Below are positions 55,233 through 64,000 of a stretch of 64,000 nt of DNA, piece after piece. Made by a program: the position numbers and the translations under genes. Origin of the DNA: Xylona heveae TC161 (taxonomy: Eukaryota; Ascomycota; Xylonomycetes; Xylonales; Xylonaceae). Below the pieces are notes generated by a model. It had not been told where the DNA came from and ran no database searches. It saw only the letters and a list, made by a program, of their open reading frames with translations. The stretch is from assembly GCF_001619985.1 (NCBI RefSeq), contig NW_017264195.1, positions 2,046,001 through 2,110,000 on the forward strand, read 5' to 3'. Positions within the stretch are counted from its first letter, which is position 1. Every line of letters begins with the position of its first letter.

Positions 55233-58200
55233 ATGGCTCTGAGAACGGCAACTAAGACGACCTTTGAGGTCGAGAATGTTATTCAACCTATCTACACTGG
55301 TGGTACCGTTGCCCTTAGCTCAGACGGCAGAGTCCTAGCCACATGTCTGGGCGAGGATGCACTGCTCACTGATCTTCGAACTGGCGAGCAATTGGCTCGA
55401 ATAGAGGGTGTATGTGATCCTATGCGACCAAACCGCGATACGGGAGCTCCATAGTATACAAGGCTAACTAATCTCTCACATAGGATGGAGAGGTGCTCAC
55501 TACTCTTGCCAGTAAGGGAAAATTGTCAATGTCACCCAAAGAAGCCATGCTGACTTGAGGCACAGTAACACCTTCGGCATCTCATTTGATAACATGCTCG
55601 CGATCACTGTCCATGCGCATATATGCGCTTACTCGCTTGGATTCGGATGATGGATTTGACACAGAGCTGTTACGAACGCTGAAGCCACACACCGCCCCTG
55701 TCATCAGCTCCGCCGTAGATCGTACCGGTACGCTTTTTGCAACAGGAGGATCTGACGGGGTGGTAAAAGTGTGGGATATCCGTGGTGGCTTCACGACCCA
55801 TGTTTTCCGCGGTCACAGTGGTATCATCTCGTCACTGCGTTTCTTCGAGGCTGCAGCTCCAGCTTCGCACGTAGGAATTTCAGCAAGGAATAGGAGAAAG
55901 GGCAAGAAGAACAAAGCGCAGGATGATGAAGAAATGGAAGGTTTGGAGGAATCCGAGGGAGGACTTGTGCAGACGTTCAGATTGGCGTCGGGAGATGACG
56001 ATGGAAAAGTTCGCGTATGGGATCTTCACAGGCGAAACTGTGTGGCCATCTTGGATTCTCACGTTTCCGTTGTGCGAGGGTTGGACTTCTCCTCAGAGGA
56101 AAATGCGCTTGTTTCAGGCAGCCGTGACAAGACCATTATTCTTTGGGACGCCGCGACCTGGAAGCTACGGAAAGTTATCCCTGTGCTGGAGACGGTGGAA
56201 GCCGTTGGTTTTATTGCTCAGGGCTCCCTTCTTTACACTGGTGGCGAAAACGGATGCGTACGTTTGTGGGAAACAAATGATGGAAGAGAAGCTACGAGAG
56301 AACAAGGGGTCGGAGCTGAAGGCGAGGGCATTGTCGATATTGTCTTCCAGTCTAACCTCGATTTCCTGGTGTCTGTCAATGTTGATCAGACCTTGACCTT
56401 ACACTCCATATCACCTTTGTCCGATTTCTCCGAGGGCCAGACCATTGCTCCTCTTCCAATTATTCGTCAAATTTCCGGAACATACGATGAGATCATTGAT
56501 CTTGCCTATGTCACCCGAGACAAATCATACCTGGCGCTGGCGACAAACACGGAAGACATCCGTATTGTTTCTTTGGGCAAGACTCCGACGGCGGGCGACG
56601 GTCAGTCACAGAACTCCACGGCACCGCAGTACTTCGGCGCCGACGTGGCCATGCTCAAGGGCCACGAGGACATTATCATCTGCTTGGATACAGACTGGTC
56701 AGGCCACTGGATCGCAACCGGTGCCAAAGACAACACTGCTCGACTTTGGCGAGTCGATCCCGAAAACAACTCGTATACCTGTTTCGCAACATTCACCGGT
56801 CACGCAGAGTCTCTTGGCGCGATTGCTCTCCCACGGACCGTTCCTCCTGTTGGTACTCCAGCCTATGAGAAACCTCTTGAGCATCCACCCGCCTTTCTTG
56901 TAACTGGTTCGCAAGACAAGACCATCAAGAGATGGGACATTAAATCCTTGCTCTCTTCTTCTACCAAAAAGTCACCCCGCGCCGCGTACACTCGCAAGGC
57001 GCACGAAAAGGACATTAACGCCATCGACATCAACCACACCTCAGCATTATTCGCATCCGCCTCCCAGGACCGCACCGTCAAGATTTGGTCCGCCGAGGAG
57101 GGCGAAACGCAAGGAATCCTCCGCGGTCACCGCCGAGGTGTCTGGTCTGTCAAATTCGCGCCCAAGGACACGCCTACCATTACCGGCGATGGCGGCGCTG
57201 CCAGCGGAAACCGGGGCCTTGTTCTCACCGGCAGTGGAGACAAGACCGTCAAGATCTGGAGTTTGACCGACTACAGCTGTCTCCGCACATTCGAAGGCCA
57301 CACAAACAGCGTCTTGAAGGTTGCTTGGCTCAATATGCCCAAGGGCGAAGGCCGCGACAAGCGTGACGTCGAAATTGCCAGTGCAGGCGGTGACGGGCTC
57401 GTCAAAGTCTGGGACGCAAGCAGCGGCGAATGCGACTGCACTCTTGACAACCATGAAGACAGAGTACGTAAACCCTTTACATTCCCCACACCTCCGAAAC
57501 TTCTTTCTTCCGCATTCTCTCCTACAGAACACAATTAACCAACCCTCTGTTCATCAGGTCTGGGCACTCACCGTGCACCCCTCATCCAACACCATCGTCT
57601 CCGGCGGCGGCGACAGCACCGTGACCTTCTGGGCCGACACTACATCCACCACTCAAGCCGCTGCCGTCACCGCATCCTCGCAGCGGATCGAGCAAGAGCA
57701 GAAACTCATGAACTACATCCATGCCGGCTCGTACCGCCGAGCCATCACTCTCGCTCTGCAGCTCAACCACCCAGCTCGGCTCCTCAGCCTGTTCACCTCT
57801 GTCGTCAAAACCTCTCCTCCCGAAGCTGGGTCCCTTTCTGGCGTCCTCGCCGTTGACACTGTTATCGGCTCGCTCTCGGATGAGCAGCTCTATTTGTTAC
57901 TTCTCCGTCTGCGTGACTGGAATACAAACGCTCGCACTGCGCCTATCGCCCAGCGCATCTTCTATACCGTCGTCAAGTCCTACCCTGCGGAACGACTGGC
58001 CAGCTTGAAACCCGTCAAGGGCTCGGCGGCTAGAGGGAAAGGAGCCGCTAGCTTGAAAGAATTGTTCGACGCTATGAAGGCGTATACTGAACGGCATTAT
58101 CGCCGTATGGAAGAACTCGCAGACGAGAGCTACCTTGTCGAGTACACGCTTCGCGAGATGGACGACGTCGCGTTTGCTGATGGAGGAGCTGGCGTGACTG

Positions 58201-58310
58201 CTGCCATTGGTGGTGGAGACGCTGTTGCTGCAATTGAAGCTGAAGAAGCAGATGCCGGTTCTGACGCAGGCGATATGGCTGAGGTCATGGATGGAATCAT
58301 AGCGGCTTAG
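55233..58310 (+). CDS. UTP13: U3 snoRNP / SSU processome WD40 protein Utp13
   Basis: Four exons (55233-55409, 55484-55511, 55566-57463, 57558-58310) give 951 aa. Utp13 (human TBL3) is part of the UTP-B complex that binds pre-18S rRNA in the nucleolus. It begins with IQPIYTGGTVALSSDGRVLA. Two beta-propellers of WD repeats follow, with clear units such as FATGGSDGVVKVWDIRGG, LVSGSRDKTIILWDAATW, IATGAKDNTARLWRVDPE, FASASQDRTVKIWSAEEG, LTGSGDKTVKIWSLTDYS and IASAGGDGLVKVWDASSG. The C-terminal Utp13 domain starts near residue 750 (MNYIHAGSYRRAITLALQ) and ends in an acidic Ala/Gly-rich tail. Exon 2 is only 28 nt. A Lys-rich insert (RRKGKKNKAQDDEEMEGLEE) interrupts the first propeller. Confidence 0.95.
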
Positions 58311-59054
58311 CTGTCGTGTGATGGCTCATACGGTGATCTGGTATTTGTTTTGGACCAAAAAGCTTTTGTATTCCCTTGATTTCGTTGTTTCATTTCATAT
58401 GCTTTGCGGGATACGGCGTTAGGATCCTCTTCTTTCGTGCATCGTTCTTGGCATCCGCTCGGAAGCAATTGAGTGCGCATGCGCTGTTTCTACAGCTGGA
58501 TCAGTGTCATCATGTTTATCAACATTTTTGTTTCCCCTCATTTATCTGGGGAAGACTGCTGGAGTTTTGTACTATATAGTTGTGGCATGGCGGCGTCCTG
58601 CTTTTTCCCTTGCCAAAACTTTGTACGTCTATCTCTTTGGGACAGAAAAAAGTATGGCAACTCAATAGATTATTAGGAATGAAGTATATCATAATAGAGT
58701 CCTTCAAGCCATCTCACCATCTCATTCGACTACTTCGTAGATGACGAGCAAAGTTTCGATTCATTTCAACATTCACTGCAGCTTCGAGGATCAAATTGGG
58801 GATGATGACATTCCAATGTCTATCATATTATTGTATCATAAGGCTATATCATACAAGTCCGCTTTGTGATCGCCAACTCTCTTCTGAGTGGCTGCAGTGG
58901 CAGATGACTGATATGTTTAAAGGTGTTTTCATTTCGCTCAGATCATTGAGAATAGAAAAGTAGCACCGAAACCATGCCGGACCTAGGAAAACGCACGTGA
59001 AAAGGAAAAAATTTAGGAACCAAAAGACAGTGTAATGTCCATTTTCAATGAACT
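58311..59054. other. Convergent intergenic stretch UTP13 / PRE1
   Basis: AT-rich 3' flanks; no gene supported in about 740 bp. Confidence 0.5.
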
Positions 59055-60280
59055 CTATGCGCTGATGACCTGCTTGCTGTCATCATACTCGACTTCATTA
59101 ATGCCGTCCTTGGTAACGACCTTGACAGTAACCTAACAAAGAATGAGAGTCAGCTATGATGATATTCGGCGCAACATATGATGTGGAGCGGAACATTCAG
59201 AGGCTTTCATCAGTAAACGCTGGTACTTACCCCCTTGAAGTCTATCGGTAACCGTCTCTTCAACTCATCGGTACACATTCGCAGTATCTTCATACCCTGC
59301 TCGTAATTGATATCGGGGTGGTGGTGCTTGTCGAGAATGGAGAGGCAGTAGTACCTATTGGCAAAACACCATTTAGCAGGATGGACTGAGATTTATTTCC
59401 GTAGTGCGGTGCTGGATTCTGGGACAGTGGCCAAGAGAGAAGCGATCATTCGACTTTGCTCCCAGAATGCGGCAGACAATACATAGTTGGAAAGGAACGA
59501 AGCGGGTAGGGCTCAACATACTGTGCATAACCATGCGCCGCATATGGTACTGATGCGCAAGACGCCAGATAGTCAAGCCAATACAGATGTGGCTTCTGCG
59601 TGATAGGATCGATACCGCCGAGAAGCAGATTAACAGTGTAAGGACTCCGAGAGCGTAAGCTCTTTGCCAGTTCACCCCGGACAAAGCTCGATATGGCCGA
59701 AGGACTCAGTTCGACCTCGTTCCGCATGGTATATAGCTGAACATTGGCTTGGATGTACTCCGCAAATTGCACTACGGAAAAGCCGTTATTAGTCATTCAA
59801 TCAAACTATGCTGCGAGGTTCTCAAATTCGTATCCGGGGACCCGTGAGGACGGGTAATAGCACTGGACGTGAAAGGCTCGTGTTTCCGAAAACGAAGCAG
59901 ATTGAGATGGAAGCCCGTGGTGATGAACAAAGAATACCAAAAATCATCCCAACTGAGCATGCCCACGGGCATCCAAATAGTAGAAGGCTCGATCGGAGAG
60001 GACAGAGCTTTTTGAGTTCCTTGTCCACATCCTCATGTCGAGACTGAACGACTCGTCCCACGTACCTGTATCCCCGGCTTCTCCAGAATAAGCCATCAGT
60101 GTATGCTGGTTAAGTTGGCGGGTCTTGTCGTCGGAAGACTTGAGGATTGTTGCTCCGCGCATGGCGGCCTTGGAGGCCGCAAGGATGGTAAAGTCCTTTC
60201 CAGTGATTCCGAGTAAAACTTCCCTGAAGTGACAAGTCAGATTGACGCTCAATAGTTTTATTTGAAGAGAATACACACAT
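59055..60280 (-). CDS. PRE1: 20S proteasome subunit beta-4 (Pre1)
   Basis: Five exons (60280-60279, 60223-60066, 59771-59522, 59354-59231, 59132-59055) give 203 aa. This is the non-catalytic beta-4 subunit of the 20S core: the sequence starts [20 protein letters not shown] and has no propeptide or Thr1. Conserved blocks are [58 protein letters not shown] and [20 protein letters not shown], and the protein ends near DSKQVISA. The first exon contributes only the bases AT; donor GTGTGT follows directly, and the acceptor CAG supplies G, so the start codon is split by a 55-nt intron. No other ATG joins in frame to EVLLGITG. Intron 2 is 294 nt, long for this genome. Confidence 0.93.
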
Positions 60281-60708
60281 ATTGATTGATGCAACAGTTA
60301 GAAGTGTAATGCGATTCTTCTGATATTGAACTGAGGACGACAGCGGAATTAACTGTCGGCCTACGCGTGGAGCTATAGGCTGCCTGGTCGGAGCTTCATA
60401 GTCGCTTACATAATACACTCAGGCTCAGGCTGCTCTGATGACGTTCGACCACAACGGAAGCAATGCCAGAGCATTTCGGGCCTAAACACTTTACGAATGA
60501 AACTGATTTTAAGAAGGTCTAGCATTCAATTGTGGATTATAACTATTAATTTACAATAATCAACAACAGTAATGGGAAAGAGAGCACAGCCTCGGAGATT
60601 TCAATTGTCAAGGCTCGCATAGCCCGGTTCTAGTTGTTCGACATGCAGAGTACTGCATACTGAGTTGAATAAATGCTTGCAACTAACGTTCGAGAAGACA
60701 AAGCGAGG
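60281..60708. other. Intergenic stretch upstream of PRE1
   Basis: Leader and promoter of PRE1 and 3' end of the ankyrin-type gene, which lies in the same direction. No gene seen. Confidence 0.5.
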
Positions 60709-63700
60709 TCATAAAACGTGATCAACAGCTTGACCCATGTTATACATAGCTCCCGCCTCATCATCGAGATGCAGAATGGATTTGAGTCTGTCGTAGACTT
60801 TCTCCGCGTCTTCTATAAATGTTCCTTGTTGGTTTGAAGCCTCAGAAACCCCTGAGACGGGAATAGATGATTCTAGCTCGTCTATTGCACGGGAGTATAT
60901 ATTGAATTTTCGTCCGTGTCGTGTTTTGATAGGCGGTAGATATTCATTTACCACCTCAGTCCAAGCCTCCCAAAAGGCCTCGGACGTTCCATGGTAATCA
61001 TTTCGAGCGCGCCTATATGTTTGCATGTAGATCGTTAATACCTCATTCAGCGGGTTATCCTCTTCTCGAAGTTCGACCTGCTCATCACATGATAAACCCT
61101 TCTCCTTAAGCCCCGGGTGCCTGTATGTGCAGCAGGTGTGCGCCATTCCCAGGCGCTCGAACACATCCAGCCTGCTGTACTCCTCAAAGCATACCTCTTT
61201 CTGAGATTGGGTTAATCCAAAGAGTCTCGTCCAATCCAAAATTGCAGTTACGTTTTCGTTGTGACTAGACTCGAAATCCTGTTGCCAAACTTCAATGCAA
61301 AAGGACTTGAGCAATAGCGTTGTCGGAATGCAACCGCCAGTCGAGCAATAGCAGACGCACCCGTCTGTCAATATTGCGCAGTGGCCTTGGGGATAATGCT
61401 TTGCTATCTCTTCTGCAATGCGCACAAAGTCCGATCCGAGCTTGAAGTTCCGAAGAACTAATGAAACAGCCATTGCATGCAGCAGCGATCTGGGTGCAAT
61501 CTTGCTTTCGAACACTAGAGAGGCTCCCTTATTTATGTAGAACAGCATAAGTTCTTCTTCCCTGGGAGGGATTTGGTCAATAATAAAAGCCATCCTACAC
61601 CACATAGAAAGCGGGGTGTCTCCCACTTCGTTGACGCCGTCAATAACGTTGAGGCCCACATTAAATAGCTTTTCGGCAGCAATCTTATTCACGGACCGGT
61701 CGTGATATACAGTATTGCCCTTCTGACAAGCCGAATTGTAATAATATTGTAATCGATGATCTTTGGGAAGAAGGGGGAGGTTTACAGGCGATCTGACGTT
61801 TGTGAGCGGGAAAACGCATTACTTCCTCCTGTATCTGCGGCTTACCTGGAAACCTTTTGACAAATTTGGGCGCCACTTAGAATCTTATCGGCAATCAAAT
61901 CAACGGCTTTGTCTGTAGCCCTGTACTCAAGTGCAAACCATAAAATTGAAAATAAGAGAGCTTCCCGGGATCCTTCAAACCGATCAAGGAAATTGTAAGT
62001 GAAAATGAGTTGAAGCGAGTCATCATCCTTACGCTTAATCACTTGTGGGATGATTGGAAGTGGATCTGCGCCGGCATCTAGGAGAGCCACCGTGCCTACG
62101 TGCCATCCTAGAGCAAATGCTATGGGCGGATAATTGACGTTGGGTCGTCCATTTACGCAGGCAGATCTCCGCAATATGCGACGCATGTCTGAGTCCGAGC
62201 GACGAATAATTGACAGAGAAAGCTCATCGTACCCGCAATCTGTGAGGAAGATTTAATTGAGCTCTATTAACGTTCCCAGGGTAAATTAGCTTGCTCACCG
62301 AAAGCGATATCTGCATCCTTGCTTAGCAGGGGAAAGATTGAGCCGGAAACATGGATTGCAGTATCATTCAATTCACAGCCGCTATCAAGAAGGATTTTCT
62401 GCATCCTACGTTTGCCAATATCGTAGGATTCGGGATGGAATTTTATCAGCACCGACATATAATCAAGGAGCTGAGCTAAAGCATTAAAATAATATATTTT
62501 CCCATCCATTCGCCTATCATAGAGTGAGAACAGTGCAGTCATTTTTTCGAAATTTACATACCATAGCCAGACAGCGCTTGCATCCACACCATTATTGACG
62601 AGAAGCCTCACAGCAAGGTTGAGAGCTGATTCAAATCGATCGCTCAAGGCGCCTAAGAGGCCAGCCATGCGAGCAATTTCCTTTCAGGTCTTAAGTTCAA
62701 CTGTGCTGATATCAAGGATATCAACTAGAATATACTAACATGGAGCAAAGTAACACCGTTGCTATCCTGATCTTGTGCAGACGCACTGCCACAGAAGAAC
62801 TCTTCGGTGAGATCGTGCACCAATTTTAAAAGACATTCTTCTATTTTTCTGATGGCTGACTCGAACGGCGCCGTCTCGTAAGTCTCCTCGCCCGGCCACA
62901 AGACAGTATACCTAGGGCCAGTAGACTCCAGCTCAGCGGGTGTATCAAAGTCATCCGTTGAGTAAACAAGGACGTCACAGATCCCTTTAAGCTGATATTC
63001 TATGTCCCGTATTGCTCTCTCTGTCAAATTAAATGCAGGCGAGTTCGATCTGTCGACGATCCTTGGCAGGCGAAGCTCCGAAGAGATTGATAACCCACCA
63101 GCTCCGGAAGTTGCTTCAAATGTGATTGATATGACTCTCGACAAAATATATGGAAGTCTTGCAGAAATTTTCCAAACACCTTTTCGCTTAGAAGATCTAT
63201 TTTTTTGAGAAACTGCTTGATAGCCCTGACAACTGGCATCATGAGTACAGACTCCTACACTCGTTTTAAGGCATTGGGCGCATTTGTTGCCCGACATCCT
63301 TAAGGCAGAGAGTACCTCATTGTTTGAATGCACAAGAGCCAGATCACGAACTTCTAAGCAGTCTAATAAGTCGCGGGCGACGGCCGGTTTCGAGCCAGCT
63401 GCAAGGAATAACATGCGTGTCTTACAGAGAAAAGATTAGTAAACGACTCTGCAGGTTGCTTGAGAGACGATTCACCGTTTGAAGTTCGTTCATACCCATA
63501 TGCTCGGACGATGCAGGAACTATATTCGTGCAATTAGATGACTGAGCGAAATGTTTCTGCTGCGAAGCCAAGATCAAATCGACTTTTGCTTCCAGCCTCG
63601 AAATGCCGGACTCGTTAGATCTAATATTTCGGAGAACAGAGCCATTCATGGCAGCAATTCCCACATTTACCTCTTTAGTCTCTGCCCTATCGAACAGTTA

Positions 63701-64000
63701 GCAGAGATACCGGTTATGAAAGTTGAGAACACACTCTAGTTTTCTTGTGCTGTTTAAGGTATATTGAGTATTCAATAAGGTCAGAGATGATTTGAGGCGC
63801 TCGAGTTGAAGGAATCTTTCCTCTATACTTTTTTGTTTCTTTGCGCAAACAAAGGTAATCCAGGCATTTTTGAGTTTGCTTTTGGAACGGGGTTCGAGCT
63901 TCTCAAGTAAGAATTTAAGAGTCTCTGCTCGTCTCAATAATTCATGAACAAGCCCTACTTCGGGTGGGCTGTGGTTTGTCAATGACGTTCCGCTCGGGTC
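60709..64000 (-). CDS. Large fungal ankyrin-type protein, 5' end beyond the window
   Basis: Seven exons can be read (64000-63735, 63686-63476, 63420-62740, 62680-62562, 62513-62299, 62239-61846, 61792-60709). They give 989 residues that stay in frame from the window edge to the stop, so the gene looks intact but lacks its start. The N-terminal part (HELLRRAETLKFLLEKLEPR, then EERFLQLERLKSSLTLLNTQ and MNGSVLRNIRSNESGISRLE) resembles the helical fungal N-terminal domain found on many ankyrin and NACHT proteins. The middle is unassigned. Degenerate ankyrin repeats lie near VNYPPIAFALGWHVGTVALL, GDTPLSMWCRMAF and INKGASLVFESKIAPRSLLH. A CxC-rich patch (CVCYCSTGGC) sits nearby. Such proteins are often linked to fungal self-recognition or signalling, but the role is unknown. 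Confidence 0.75.

Noticed and set aside
61719-61854. Frameshift or non-canonical splice in the ankyrin-type gene
   Set aside because: A first pairing (GTTTCC donor with AAG acceptor) looked odd, but donor GTAAGC at 61845 with acceptor CAG before 61792 gives a normal in-frame junction.
1-64000. tRNA, rRNA, CRISPR arrays, DNA transposons or virus-derived elements
   Set aside because: By eye I found no cloverleaf with A/B boxes, no ribosomal sequence, no spaced repeat array, no transposase, reverse transcriptase or capsid-like frame and no long terminal repeats. A tRNA scan and repeat-library search would settle this.

Overview
The window is nuclear DNA of a filamentous ascomycete, most likely class Eurotiomycetes (Aspergillus/Penicillium/Talaromyces-like). 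The reasons are short introns of about 43-165 nt with GTANGT donors and YAG acceptors, densely packed genes on both strands, a Zn2Cys6 regulator, a GPI-anchored Cys-rich wall protein, and housekeeping proteins that read like their Eurotiales versions. Species identity is inference. I built 25 complete gene models and one partial gene by hand from splice sites and family knowledge. In every multi-exon complete model the exon lengths sum to a multiple of three, and the partial gene reads in frame from the window edge. I also list one nested ORF of uncertain status.

Layout. 0-5 kb: a HAD-type hydrolase with large low-complexity insertions (-) and a small coiled-coil protein (-). 5.3-17.9 kb: ADE16/17 purine enzyme (+), eIF2-gamma (+), an INSIG-type ER protein (+), the Hsp70 exchange factor Fes1 (+), mitochondrial ribosomal protein bL34m (-) and an unrecognised charged protein (+). 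18.2-25 kb: CaaX protease Ste24 (-) and mevalonate kinase ERG12 (+), divergently arranged, then a Zn2Cys6 transcription factor (+). 25.8-33 kb: an AlaX-type alanyl-tRNA editing protein (-), an intronless threonine-aldolase-like PLP enzyme (-), the farnesyl/geranylgeranyltransferase alpha subunit RAM2 (+) and a serine/threonine dehydratase (-). 33-37 kb: a 2.1 kb gene-poor stretch followed by a secreted Cys-rich GPI-type protein (+). 37-51 kb: Mak11 (-), NuA4 scaffold Eaf1/Vid21 (+), splicing factor Spp2 (+), mitochondrial citrate carrier Ctp1 (-) and tri-snRNP protein Sad1/Usp39 (+). 51.8-64 kb: a large multi-pass membrane protein (-) whose long first intron holds a 175-codon ORF, Utp13 (+), proteasome subunit beta-4/Pre1 (-) and a large ankyrin-type protein (-) cut by the right edge.

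Functional threads. Four genes within about 20 kb touch isoprenoid supply and protein prenylation: INSIG (sterol-pathway control), ERG12 (mevalonate to isoprenoids), RAM2 (attaches farnesyl or geranylgeranyl) and Ste24 (cleaves prenylated CaaX proteins). STE24 and ERG12 share one intergenic promoter region. Other genes serve ribosome assembly (Mak11, Utp13), translation (eIF2-gamma, bL34m, AlaX), splicing (Spp2, Sad1), chromatin (Eaf1) and protein turnover (Pre1, Fes1). Several genes have very small first or internal exons; in two of them an intron splits or immediately follows the start codon. I saw no transposon, virus-like element, rRNA, tRNA, CRISPR array or backbone enzyme of a secondary-metabolite cluster.
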